A stretch of DNA of 64,000 nt, from assembly GCA_002335605.1 (NCBI GenBank), contig BEDY01000007.1, forward strand, positions 248,001-312,000, written 5' to 3'. Position 1 is the first letter of the stretch, and each line of letters starts with the position of its first letter. A program made the translations under genes and the position numbers. Positions 21,942 through 32,473 of this stretch are shown in pieces. Under the pieces are notes generated by a model. The model was not told the DNA's origin and searched no databases. It saw only the letters and a program-made list of their open reading frames with translations. The stretch is from Prillingera fragicola. Lineage: Eukaryota; Basidiomycota; Tremellomycetes; Trichosporonales; Trichosporonaceae.

Positions 21942-24900
21942 CTAATATCTTCCACGCATCTGTCCGCGCCCTCCGCCATATCCCTGGTCGGGATACGCCT
22001 GTCTTGCCGGCGGTCTCGGTGCGCCGCCCATGCGAGGCACAGGCGAGTTGCCTCCGTATCCACCACCGGTGGCACCAGCAACGGCCTGGCCAGTGGGACC
22101 GATGTTGGAGAAAAGGCGCATAACGTCCTCGGCGCGAAACACTGGTCCATCGAATGACCGTGCTGGAGGAAGCGTGCCGACAAACCAGTTGAGCGGCTTG
22201 GGGAGTCCGCTACGCTCGTACTGCTGGTATGCCGGAACGGGAGGAGGAGTCGGCGCCGCGGGAGGAGGGACCGCTCGAGGGGGGACAACGGTGCGTCCAG
22301 GGACCACACCTGGGACGGGGGAGCGACCACCAGATGGGCCGAAGCGACCTGCAGGTCCACCAACGGAAGGGAAGGGCTGACGAGGAGGGGGAATAGGAGA
22401 CGCACCGCGCTGACGCTTGAAGTCCGCTCGTGCAGGCGAGCGGGGAGGAGAGCGGTCGCGCTTCTGTTGAGGCGAGGAGCGAGGAGGAGTACCTGCACGA
22501 GCTGCCATGGCGACAGAAGGGGGGAAAGGAGGGAGAGCTGGTGGAGCGCCAACTTGCATGATAGGAGCCGGGCGGCGAGCGGCTTGAGCAGCACGCTTGG
22601 CAAAGCCAAGATCGCGACGAGCAATCTCGTCAATGCCATCGTACGTGTAGCGCTGGGCAAAGCGCTTAAGGGGGCTGTCTCCGGGGAAGGTCTCGGCGAA
22701 GCGTGCCTCGAGCTTGTGCACGGCGGTCAAGTCACCGTACATGTACTCGAATCGCGCCCAAGTCTCCCACAGAGGGCGAGCCTTGTCGGCTGCAATCTTG
22801 AGCGCCGAACGTTCAAAGAGGGCACGAGCGTTGGTGTCGTCGTTGATCGACAGGAGGAACTCGAGGTACTTTGTGACGTAGTCAACGTCCTCCGAGAACT
22901 GCTTGAGGCCAAGCTCAAAAATGCGGACAGCGACGGACGAGTCCTTGTTTGAATGGTACTCCATAAGGGCAGCGGCCTCGAAGCTGTACCACGTGACATG
23001 GGGTGACTTGCGAGCCTTGCCAAAGACGAGACGGGCAGCTTTGAGACCCTCGGACCTACGTGCAAAGCCCATGTACATTACCCACACAATGCCTGCAGCG
23101 GTCTTGACCTCGTCAATGTCCTTGCTGCGACGTTCCTGGACCATCTTGCCGCGCTCCTCGCGTTCACGGACGAGTCGGGCGACATCACTCTCTTCACCGT
23201 TCATGTCCATGTCACTGGATGGGGCAATGGGGATCTCGGGCCCACGCGCAGCCTCAACCTCGGCGGCGACAGTGACTTTGAGCTCGTCAATCTCCTTGTT
23301 CAGGCTGGCAAGGAGCTTTTCAAAGATGCTGTGACAGTCTGCAACGTTCTTGCGCTCCTCCTCCTGCTCAGCAAGGGCAAACGAGAGCAGGAAGCTCTTG
23401 GGGCACGCCGTAACTCCGGCCTTGAGGAACTCGAGGCCCTCATCGGTGCGGCCTGCGGTGAGGTGGTACGTGGCGGCGTAGTGCCAGAGCTCGGGGAAGT
23501 GACGCATCTGGCCCATGCACTTGCGCAGTGCATAGCCTACACGCTCAGCCACCAGGCCAGTGTCGTCGTCGGCGGCCAAGGGGTTGTTTTCCTCCCACTT
23601 GAGGTAGGCGCGCCATGCTCCCACTATCTGGCGATCCTCGTTCGAATAGTTGGGCTCGGGAGGCACTATCGGGTGGGGCAGAATGTCGGTGAGCGCCCGC
23701 ATCTCTCGCAACGCGGTACGGGCGGTCATGTACGGAGGCGAGCGGTCGGCAAGGAACTTCTTGGCCGTCTGCTTGTTCTGCTGGCTCTCAAACGCGTCGT
23801 AAGCCTTCCAGAGCGCCTCAACATTGTTAAGCGGGATTGCGACAGCGCGTTGATACACCTTGCGGAGCGTGTCGGCCTGCTGCTGCAAGTCCCAAGGGTT
23901 CTTGGACTTGACTTCGCCGAGGTACGCAATGTACTCTTGCCAGATCTCCCCAGCCTCACGGTCGATGCCGCACTCCTTCAGCGCAAACTCGTAGGCCTGG
24001 GTCACAGTCGCACGTGCCTCGGGTGTTTCGGCGGGGTTCTGTCTCCTGATGTAGTGCAGATAAGCCTTCCAGATGTTGACGTCCGGAGCGGCCATGAGGG
24101 TCGATGAGCTACGCAGAGCAGTCGCGAAGAGTTCCTCCACCTGGGAGAAGTTGGAGAATGCGAGCTCCAGGTTGATCAGAGCAAGTAGAGGTTGCCACTT
24201 ATGGGAATCAGCAAGGGTGCGTAGAGTTTCTTGTCCAAACTCACCGCTGTGGGGTCCGTAAGACCAAGGATCTTGTACCAAACACGTGCATCGGCAATCT
24301 CAGTCTTCTGAACGGCCCAGTTGAACAGCGAGAGCGATAGTGTCGAGTCCTCTGGGTCTGAAAGTCAGCTATACTCCTCAGCATAATCTCACGTTGACGC
24401 CACTGGCGGACAAGATCGCGGTTGGAGGCCACACTGGGCGACTCCTCCGTCAAGCCTTCAGGAATCGGCTCCTTGAGCTCTGCTTCCACGTCAGGATAGT
24501 AAGCCTCAGTCGCGGCTGGCGGGAGCGCTTGCTGCTCATATGGTGCCGAGCTGCCGTTCACGGGCGCAGCCTCCTCTACGAGAGGGGCGGCGTCGACGGC
24601 GATCGGAGCACTGGCCAAAGCCGAAGGCTCGGGTTCAGTCATCTCTGCCTCCACTGCCATGGACTCGCCTGCAGGCATGGACGGGTCGTACTCAACGGGC
24701 TCGGACGCATCGTATCCCACAGGGACTGATGGGTCGTAACCAACTGGAACTGATGGGTCGTACTCTTGGGGCTCTGAAGGATCGTACCCTTCACCACCAT
24801 CGGCAGTCGGCAACGGGTCGAATCCTACAGGAACAGATGGGTCGTATGCTTCGGGCGAGGCAGCCTCCTCGGGCTCAGCAGGTGCAGCGGCGGCGGTCTC

Positions 24901-25149
24901 GGACAATGAAGCGCCCTCTGCAACAGGTGCGGCGACATCAGAAGCAGGCTCGGCGGCAGCGGTCTCATCAGCAGCTCCTGCAGCTGTAACAGTCATCTCT
25001 TCGGTATCTGCGACTTCATCCTGTGCTGGGGCATCTGCAGAAGCTTCAGCAGCAGGAGCATCGGCGGCGGGAGCGGAGACTGTCTCTGTAGCTTCTGCTA
25101 CCTCGACCTTCTCCACTTCCTGCGATGCGGGCTCTGGCTGCTCTGCCAT
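21942..25149 (-). CDS. RNA14: mRNA 3'-end processing factor Rna14 / CstF-77
   Basis: Scaffold of cleavage factor IA/CstF, with HAT repeats that dimerise and a C-terminal tail that binds Rna15. Exons (minus): 25149-24393, 24357-24245, 24197-21942; 1,041 residues. The HAT-repeat region begins at the splice junction WRQHPEDSTLSL and includes the family-specific blocks KNPWDLQQQADTLRKVY, TAKKFLADRSPPYMTAR and KARPLWETWARFEYMYGDL. Near the end LPKPLNWFVGTLPPARSFDG resembles the CstF-77 C-terminal tail segment. The first ~240 residues are an unusual Ala/Glu/Pro-rich extension containing a run of YDPS repeats not found in the core family. The C-terminus is Pro/Gly/Arg-rich and ends RGQMRGRY. Its partner in yeast cleavage factor I, Hrp1, is also in this window. 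Confidence 0.94.
24680..24860. repeat. Degenerate tandem repeats coding YDPS-type units in RNA14
   Basis: Around eight imperfect copies of a 24-27 bp unit containing gatgggtcgta on the plus strand. Read as protein they give YDPSVPVG, YDASEPVE, YDPSMPAG and variants. This is a local minisatellite expansion inside the disordered N-terminal extension. Confidence 0.8.
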
Positions 25150-25515
25150 TGTTTGGCGTAAGGGACTGGAAAGAAAGCTGCTGAAAAGCTGTGTGCTGCC
25201 AGAGTGTGCTGTTCTAAAGATTGAGGTTGGACAACGAGCAGTTATCCATCCAGGACTGGGGTCGGAGAAGATGGGAGAGAAGGAGGAGGACGGATTACAG
25301 AGAAGGAGGAGAGAAGAATGAGGGTCAAGTCGTCGTCGTCACACTCTTCTGTCAGTTCTTCACCAACCACATTCTTCCATGGTTGTAGAGTGGAGGTCTT
25401 ATTTACACACCCCATTTAACTCTACCACTACTCTGTTGCGATGCTTTTACGAGTTGTGCGACATTATCATATGCATAGAATGGTCCAGCCCAACTGCATG
25501 CAGATGTGCAACGCT
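25150..25515. other. Intergenic, RNA14 promoter and RINT1 3' region
   Basis: 366 bp between minus-strand genes. On the minus strand there is a long CT-rich leader (about 25255-25320) upstream of the RNA14 start. No gene seen. Confidence 0.5.
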
Positions 25516-28166
25516 CTAGCGCCAGCACTCTACACGCCTGCGAAGGACCGCTTGCAGGTCATCTGCACTCAACTCCGTGATACCCGCCCTCTCTTGCAAA
25601 CTCGCTAGAGATGCTGGACTTCCCCAAGCAGCAGCCATCGCCTGAGCAAACGTGGGGACATCGTCCTCGGCCCCACCCTCCGTTTCCGAGCTCGATGGAA
25701 GACTTAACACTTTCGCCATAGCGCCGAGTCGGGCCCAAGGAGCATCCGAGGGGATCGGTGGTGACACCCGGTACAGCGCCTGCGCAGCTGCTTGGCGCCA
25801 ATCGTCGACTTCTGCGGCCAGAGCGCGTCCCCCAGCGGCAGTGAACTTGGACCACCCCGAGAAGACGGCTCGTTGGGCAAAGTGGTTGACAAGGTGTGCC
25901 GAGACACGGCGGTAAACGCGCGTTGTGGCGGGACGCGAGAGCTGGCGAGCGAGGGACGAGATCAGGGAAGTAAAGGATGTGAGGGCCGCAACCAGAGACG
26001 AGTCGGCGCCGTTTTCGGTGGTGCCATCCGAGCCATCGAGACCAATGTCCCATTTGCGCGTGAGATGCTCCTTGACATCGGCCTCGACCTCGTTGGAGAT
26101 GATGCGGACCATCATGTCCTCACTGCGTGCGCGGAGGGCGCCATAGCGCTCAAACGTTGGGTCAAAGACCGAGGGCGGCGAGAACGGTTCGTCAGAGTCG
26201 GAGTTGGCTGACTTCACCGCGAGATCCGCAGACATCTCGGCAAAGAGTACATCGTCAGACCATCCCCGAAGGGCAGAGAGCAGAAAGTCGGCACTGACAT
26301 GCGCCTTTATGAGCCTGTCCAAGCCCTGGGTCCCACTGAGACGGGCGTCTGTACCAGGTCGTGAACCAAGAGCTCCTGGCACGACACGAACAAACGCGCT
26401 AGAGAGTGTCTCAAACGCATCCAGACTTCCTGCCACACGAGCGTGGTAGGCAGAAAGAATCGGGAGCTGAATGCGCAAAAGGAAGGCTGCACGGTACTCG
26501 AGGGCGGGCAGAGGAGAGTACCGGTCGGTGATTTGCTCAATAAGCGCGCGCACCTGGCGAGCACTGTCTGTCGCAGGAATACCACTGTCGTCGGCTTCGT
26601 CGTCGTCACGGCCGTCTGAAATCCTCCAGGCATCAGGCGACGAAATGATGTCGTTGAGCGACTTTTCCGCGACTGCTCATTAGTCACTGCCATGTTCTCC
26701 GCGATAAACTTACAGTGCTTCTCGCCTTCCAACCATTGTTCAAACCAATCGCCCTCGCGCAGAATCACGCCCGTCAGACCATCCCAGTCCACAATGCCCG
26801 TCGTGTTGTAGATACTTGTCCTGGCCAGGTTGAAGCCGTTTTGGCGAACCGCGTCGTCGAACAACACAGTTTGATAGACCGTATGGGCGAGAAGCGCGGG
26901 ATGGGAGAGAATATGAGGTATGCGCGTGCGGAGGAAGCCCAGAAGAATGGGGAAGAGAAGCATTGTGAACTCGGACTGGCACTGTGAGCACAGGTCCGTG
27001 AAGGCAAACTACTACTCACGGTCACGTCAATGCCCTTGTAGCCTGCTCTTGCAGTGAGCGGCTGCAGGTAGTCGGAGATGAACGACTGGTGCTCATGAAC
27101 AGAATCAATAATATTCGCAAAGCCCCACTCTGGCTTGTCAACGCGGTTTGTGTTGCGCGTGCCTTGGAAGTGATACCGGAATCGCAGAGCAATTGGCTTG
27201 GCAAGAGCCTGCAGAGGGTACAGCCCTTCTCCAGACGCCCAAGCTGGCTCCACTGAGCGATTGGCGTGAAGGCCCAGACGATCACCCTCTGATTGCAAGT
27301 ACAGCATCTCAGTGTATGCGCGCTCGAAAGCTCGTCGTTGCGCTGTGGTAGCCGCGGCGTAGTCGACACGGAGAGGCCACTTCAGTGCGGCAGCAGCGTC
27401 CACAAGCGTCTTACCGAGAGCATCTTTCAAGCGCTCCCAGGTTTCGTCGCGCACACTTCGCAAAGAGTCAAGGAGAGCCATGCCCGGTGGCAGCGTGTGC
27501 TGCATCTCGGCCACTGAAGCGTTGAGATCGCAGAACTTGGACAGCGCAGTGAGAGGCGAGGGCTTGTGATTTGCTGGGTCGAGAGTGGCATCCCTGTACG
27601 AGCATCAGCACATTGCAAAGACACTTCTCAAAGACGTACCGCTGCTTGAGAACGCGCTCAAGAACACTTGCCCAAGCGAGAGCCGCTTCGGAGCGAGCGA
27701 GCAAGGCTTGCTTCGCCTCCACATCCTCTAGCAGTGTTGGTGGTCGCCGCCCATCGCCGCTCAGGGATTCATCGTCATCTCCAGCAGGTAGTGGGGCAGA
27801 GCTGTCGAGCTCTGCCAAGAGCGCGGTAATGCCGTCGGCCAGAGCATAACGCTCCAAGCTCAATGATTGTGCTCGCGACAGAATATCGGTCAGCGCGGCC
27901 TGAGCCGCAGCAATCGCTCCAGGCAGAGCCTCCTCGGCTTCATGTAGTCGCTCCCTCGCTTCCCTCTCCTTAGACTCCCAGTATGCAATGTCCTCCTCGA
28001 GGCTACGGCCATCGCGGCGCGCGGTTGCTTTACTGGAGTGCGCGCTGGATCCGAGGGAGTCAATGTCGGGATAAGCTGCGTCGAGGTAGGCGCGGACCTG
28101 AGCGGCGATTGCCCGGTCGTCTACTGGGCGAGCCAGCTCTACTATCTGGTTCGCGACAGCAGCCAT
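25516..28166 (-). CDS. RINT1/Tip20 family vesicle-tethering protein (Dsl1/NRZ complex)
   Basis: Subunit of the ER-anchored Dsl1/NRZ tether that captures Golgi-to-ER COPI vesicles. Exons (minus): 28166-27640, 27593-27020, 26975-26714, 26672-25516; 839 residues. The layout matches the family: a short N-terminal segment, a coiled coil (about residues 45-130), then the all-helical RINT1/TIP1 domain with LRFRYHFQGTRNTNRVDKPEW, HQSFISDYLQ, EFTMLLFPILLGFLRTRIP, and WLEGEKHFAEKSLNDIISSPDAW. The last exon carries the C-terminal helical bundle. All introns are GT-AG with matching phases. It shares a 209-bp divergent promoter with the mitochondrial release-factor gene. Confidence 0.9.
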
Positions 28167-28259
28167 GCGTATGTCTAGAATGAGGAGTGATGAGTGTGCA
28201 GGAGGCTGAAGGCAACAGTAACCACGCTTCGAGTGCATCGGCCAAGATGACGCGCTGGA

Positions 28260-28277
28260 GCACGTGGCGTCACGTGA
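28260..28277. promoter_or_regulatory. Paired CACGTG elements in the RINT1/release-factor divergent promoter
   Basis: Two CACGTG cores, the second as the palindrome TCACGTGA (28270-28277), lie 9 bp apart, about 100 bp from each start codon. CACGTG is bound by bHLH factors of the Cbf1 type in fungi. The spacing suggests both genes use it; factor identity is inferred. Confidence 0.4.
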
Positions 28278-28375
28278 ATGTCGCGTGTTGGCAGTAACCC
28301 AGTCATTCTGTTGCTTCTTGACCGGTCTACCTACCTTTGCTCTTCCCTCGACCACGACCTCATCTACAGCACGTC

Positions 28376-29349
28376 ATGGCACAGGCATACACAAAGCTGC
28401 TATGGAGGGGGGCAACCCATGCAGTCCGCTTGACGCCCGGCTTTGCTCCTCGACTGCGAGCTGCGGATATTACCGCTGGCAGTAGTCGGACTGGTCATTC
28501 TTCTGCTGGCTGCAGCCACTGGGTGTCCGGCATGCGCTATGCCAGCACCTCAACCAAAGCCGAGCCCGAAGCGTCATTAGTTATTGAAGAAGGTGCCGAA
28601 TTCTTTGACGAGGTGGAGATTTGTGAGGACGAGGAGTGGGAGCTGGGCGAGGAGGTTTCCGAAGGAGTGTTCGTCTCTCAGGCTCCCGTGAGTGTCAACG
28701 AAGAGGGATTTGGGCCCCCGAACAATCTAACAGCTCAGGAAACTGAAGTGGGAAACGCTGCTACTGCATCAGCAGCGGCGACGAGCTCTGCACCCAAGAG
28801 GAAGCCCCCTACATCGATCAAGCATATGAATCGATTGCTGTCCAGGCATCAAGTGCCAGACTTGCCAGAATCTGAATTGGAGGAGAAGTTTGTGCGAGGT
28901 GCGTTCGATAGATCACGAAAGCCACCCGTCAAGGTAGCATGCTAATCATGTTAGGTCGTGGGCCAGGAGGACAGGCTATCAACAAGACAAACTCGTCCGT
29001 TTCCCTGGTGCACATTCCAACCGGCATCCGCGTCCAGGCCCAGCCCACCCGTTCTCGAGAACAGAACAGGCACGTTGCCCGACAAATCCTCAAAGAGCGA
29101 TTAGATCTCATGAAAGCCCGAGGAGAGCTGGCGGGAGTCGACACTGCTCTCACGGCGCCAGGACCTCATGGCCCACCTCAAGCGCCAGAGAAGCAGTCAC
29201 GCAAGGAGAAGCTGGCGGCTGAGGCCCGCAGTTGGTCCAAGCAGGAGCTGAGATGGGAGAAGGAGCGTAGGAGGAAGCTGAACCGGTCGAAGAAGGTGAA
29301 GAAGAGGAAAAAGGGCGAGGACGGCGATGAGGCCGGGTCAGAGGAGTAG
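28376..29349 (+). CDS. Mitochondrial GGQ peptidyl-tRNA hydrolase / release factor, MTRFR (C12orf65)-Rso55 type
   Basis: Class I release-factor-like protein that frees nascent chains from stalled mitochondrial ribosomes. Exons: 28376-28898 and 28955-29349; 305 residues. After splicing the core reads PDLPESELEEKFVRGRGPGGQAINKT, with the catalytic GGQ at the exon junction, followed by HIPTGIRVQAQPTRSREQN and a Lys/Arg-rich tail (KKVKKRKKG) that in the family reaches the ribosomal A site. There is no stop-codon-recognition domain 2. The Arg-rich, Ser-rich first ~60 residues (LLWRGATHAVRLTPG) look like a mitochondrial presequence. Residues ~65-140 are acidic and longer than in homologues. Stop-codon independence is inferred from domain content. 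Confidence 0.9.
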
Positions 29350-29506
29350 CTTAGTCCACCTGCTGTCATGCAACTCCCCTCAGTGCGTTCTAGGGCTTGT
29401 CATGCTGCTCCTCCACGTTCGCTGCTAAACAATCATGATCATGTAGGCATCTACCATCTCCATCTGCGACCGCCCCTCTATGCAAGTCGCCATATGCACG
29501 GCGTAG

Positions 29507-30132
29507 CTAGTCCGGTCCCGTCTCGAGGTTGATCTGCTTGCCAAACTTGGCGTATCTGGATCTGTCAGCAGATACTCTAGCTGCCCAATGCGCCAAACTC
29601 ACAGCAAGACCTTCAGCTCCTTCATACCGTCCTGACACTCCTCGGCCCTCTTCTGCAAGTCTCCAATGTCGGCGTCATAGCGCTTCAAGTCGGCGCGCAG
29701 CTGCTTCTTTGCTGCGGGAAGAGACAGGGAGAAGAACGCCTCTCCAAGGCGGTAGAGAACGGGCTCGTCGTCGTCGGCGAGCTCGAGCTCCATGCTGAGG
29801 TCATCGTAGTAGTCCTTCTCCTCCTGAGGGTGTGAGTGCCAACTAGCGAACGAGGGAGCTGCGGCCAAGGACGAAGGCAGCTACCACCGCCATGGAGACC
29901 CACCTGCTTGACCTTGAGCTGGTCCTGAATGTCGCTCAAGCGAGTGTTGTACTTGGAGAAGGTGTTGATGCGCTGCTGGTCCTCTGGGCGCGTTAGTTGA
30001 CTGTTCATTGCAAGGGTCGAAATGAGCTACTCGCCCCATGCGACTTCGATTCCGTCTCCCTCGTCCTCTGGTGGCAGCTGTACGTCTGTTAGCTCTTATT
30101 CCACGCAGTCCAGCTCCACGTACCAAGCTCAT
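29507..30132 (-). CDS. GIM3: Prefoldin subunit 4 (Gim3)
   Basis: Beta-type subunit of the prefoldin hexamer, which delivers unfolded actin and tubulin to the CCT chaperonin. Exons (minus): 30132-30124, 30077-30035, 29983-29904, 29823-29603, 29555-29507; 133 residues. The first coding exon has only 9 nt (M-S-L). The second intron (29984-30034) begins with GC: only a GCGAGT donor gives the conserved VAWEDQQRINTFSK; the nearby GT sites break the frame. A branch site CTAAC precedes its CAG. Other family features: two long coiled-coil helices around residues 22-65 and 85-120 with EPVLYRLGEAFF between them, and the conserved end LLYAKFGKQINLE. It shares a 190-bp divergent promoter with RRP41. Confidence 0.92.
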
Positions 30133-30322
30133 TTTATTTGTTGTTGGAGTGTATGGTCCACGGAACGCGCTGAACGTCGGTCAGTTGTCATGGCGTGTTC
30201 GAGATGGAGGCTGTCGTTCATGAACTTATCCAGTCCACCCGGATAAACTTTCCAGCTGCTCAGATCTTTCGTCCACCTGCTACATGGGACGTCAATATCG
30301 TCATTCGACCTCACTATTCACC

Positions 30323-31319
30323 ATGTCTAGGTTGGAAATCCTCAACATTGCCGGTACGTATCGGAGTGGGACTGCAAAGTGTACAGCTTGGCTCTTGCAT
30401 ACTCCGCACCGCCCAAGTTCTTGCAGCAGCTGACCCCTCAGGTCTCCGGCACGACAACCGTCGGCCATATGAGCTCCGTTCGTGCTCCTTCGCCCTCTCC
30501 CCTCACCCCACCGCCGATGGAAGCGCAACAGTGACCCAGGGTCTTACATCTGTGCAGGCCAGTGTCTTTGGTCCTCGCGAGCCCCGGCAGCGCGCAGGTG
30601 TAGCTCACGACAAGGCGAGCATTGTCGTCGAGGTTGGCGTTGTGCCATGGGCTCAAGGGCAGGGACAGGGACGGGGAAGGAGTAGGGGAGACAAGTGAGT
30701 ATGCTGGAGCGGCATTGGTACCACTGGAGGTACGCGGTGAACAGCTTCAAAGGAAACTCTATACCTGCACCAATACGCCGCCAATGATGCATGTTGTCTG
30801 CCACCCAACGCTGAGAGCTGACAGCACAGACGCTTACTCGAGATCGGAGCTGCCATTCGCCAGACCTTTGAGCCAGTCATCTTGACGCACCTCTACCCAA
30901 GATCTGAGATTGCCGTCCAGGTCCAGGTCTTGTCGGCGGACGGAGGCATCCTCCCCACGGCCATCAATGCCGTCTCCCTCGCCCTCATTGACGCTGGTAT
31001 CGCCATGCTCGACTACGTCACTTCTGTCTCTGTTGGTCTGCACCTCAAGCAGCCCTTGTTGGATCTCTCGGCCCCCGAGGAGATGGACTTGCCTACGCTT
31101 GTGGTCGCGTCGCTGCCAACGAGCGGAAAGATTACGCTTGCGCAAATGGAGACTCGCTTGCACGTCGACCGTTTCGAGGAGATGCTCAAGCTCGGCTCTG
31201 AGGCTTGCGCCGTGCTCAAGACAGAGCTGGAGGCTGTGGTCAAGGACCGCACGGAGCGGGTCGTTAAGACCATGAGCGTGGCTGCGGGCAGGACTGGACC
31301 GGCAGAGGCAGACCAGTAG
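30323..31319 (+). CDS. SKI6: Exosome core subunit Rrp41/Ski6
   Basis: RNase PH-like subunit of the six-membered exosome ring for 3'-5' RNA processing and decay in nucleus and cytoplasm. Exons: 30323-30353, 30442-30694, 30830-31319; 257 residues. It starts MSRLEILNIAGLRHDNRRPYELR, matching the family's LRxDGRRxxELR. Further blocks are SATVTQGLTSVQASVFGPREP, LLEIGAAIRQTFEPVILTHLYPRSEI, QVLSADGGILPTAINAVSLALIDAGI. The usual D-G of the signature is here D-N. A Gly/Gln/Arg-rich insert (QGQGQGRGRSRGDK) sits just before the second intron. As with all eukaryotic ring subunits, catalytic activity is not expected. Confidence 0.94.
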
Positions 31320-31605
31320 ATGGGTGTAATGGTTATAGAGATGATACGACCTCACGGTCGCTGTATTCTGTGCATCAGGGGCAATACCTGACAGTAGCTT
31401 GCTGCACACTGAGCGGCGTTTCATCCAGCCGCAAGACTGCTGCAGTCCTCGTCCTCGAGCCGCTGCAGCCATCGTCGAGCCAGCTGCCACTACACTCAGG
31501 CACGCAAGAACATCCGGTCGCATTTCGCCGGACGCGAACTAGATGACGTGCCCAGCCTACTTCTTGCTTTGTAACAATCTCTCAACTCTTTCTGCAGCAA
31601 CAACA

Positions 31606-32349
31606 ATGACCTGGATCTTCGGGTATGGCTCGATAATCTGGCGGCCCGATTTCCCGCACGTCGAGCGCCGCCTAGGCTGGGTCGACAACCACACGCGGCG
31701 CTTCTGGCAGGGCTCGCCAGACCACCGCGGCACGCCCGACGCGCTGGGGCGGGTGTGCACGCTCGTGCCGACCGAGGGCGAGCGGTGCTGGGGCGTCGCG
31801 TACAGGCTGCCCGAGGAGGATGAGGCTGAGATCATGGCATACCTCGACCATCGGGAGCGCGGGGGGTATGTCCAGATTGAGGTCGAGTTTGTCACCGCGC
31901 CAAAGACTGTTGCGCGGACTCTTGCGGGGGTGGCGAGGCCGAGCTCGGCGGGACCGACTACGCCGGGGGCTAAAGGGGAGGAGACGAGGCGTGGTGCAAG
32001 CGAAGCGACCGGCGCCAACGCGGATGAGGTGCCCGACCACCCTGCGGCCATCAAGTGCGTGACCTACATTGCCTCGCCTTCGAATCCGTACTTTCTCGGT
32101 CCGGCACCGCTGCACGAGCTCGTGGCGCAGATTGCGTCTGCTCGTGGCGAGAGCGGAAAGAACAGCGACTATGTTATCAGCTTGGCGGAGCACCTGCGCG
32201 AGAGTGGCATTGGAAACGAGCATGTCACTGAGCTCGCGGCCGCAGTCAAGGCTGAGGTCGAGGCTCAGGCTGCCAACGGCTTGGCCAATCCGTTGTCGCC
32301 CACTGTCGTGCCAAAGGCTTTCGTGCGCGGCGAGCATGCTACACAGTAG
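31606..32349 (+). CDS. Glutathione-specific gamma-glutamylcyclotransferase, ChaC family
   Basis: Cleaves glutathione into 5-oxoproline and Cys-Gly in the cytosol (yeast Gcg1). One exon, 247 residues. Start chosen at MTWIFGYGSIIWRPDFP, the family's substrate loop at the very N-terminus. The catalytic glutamate lies in YLDHRERGGY, and the end of the fold is seen in YIASPSNPYFLGPAPLHELVAQIA and GKNSDYVISLAEHLRESGI. Between these is an insert of about 40 residues rich in Pro, Gly, Ala and Thr (about residues 107-145), absent from most homologues. An upstream in-frame Met (31543) would add 21 residues with no conservation. Confidence 0.93.
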   Translation: MTWIFGYGSIIWRPDFPHVERRLGWVDNHTRRFWQGSPDHRGTPDALGRVCTLVPTEGERCWGVAYRLPEEDEAEIMAYLDHRERGGYVQIEVEFVTAPKTVARTLAGVARPSSAGPTTPGAKGEETRRGASEATGANADEVPDHPAAIKCVTYIASPSNPYFLGPAPLHELVAQIASARGESGKNSDYVISLAEHLRESGIGNEHVTELAAAVKAEVEAQAANGLANPLSPTVVPKAFVRGEHATQ

Positions 32350-32473
32350 CCTGGAACTCAATAGATTAGATGCAGCACTGTATCATAGCCAAAACCTCCC
32401 GACACTGGTCACAATAAATTGTGCTGCATTCCTACTACTACTCGACTCTTCTCAAAGGTGTGCTAATGCTAAT

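Noticed and set aside
30022..30040. Normal GT donor for prefoldin 4 intron 2 (gtagct)
   Set aside because: Its use shifts the frame and loses EDQQRI; only the GC donor one codon earlier keeps the conserved sequence.
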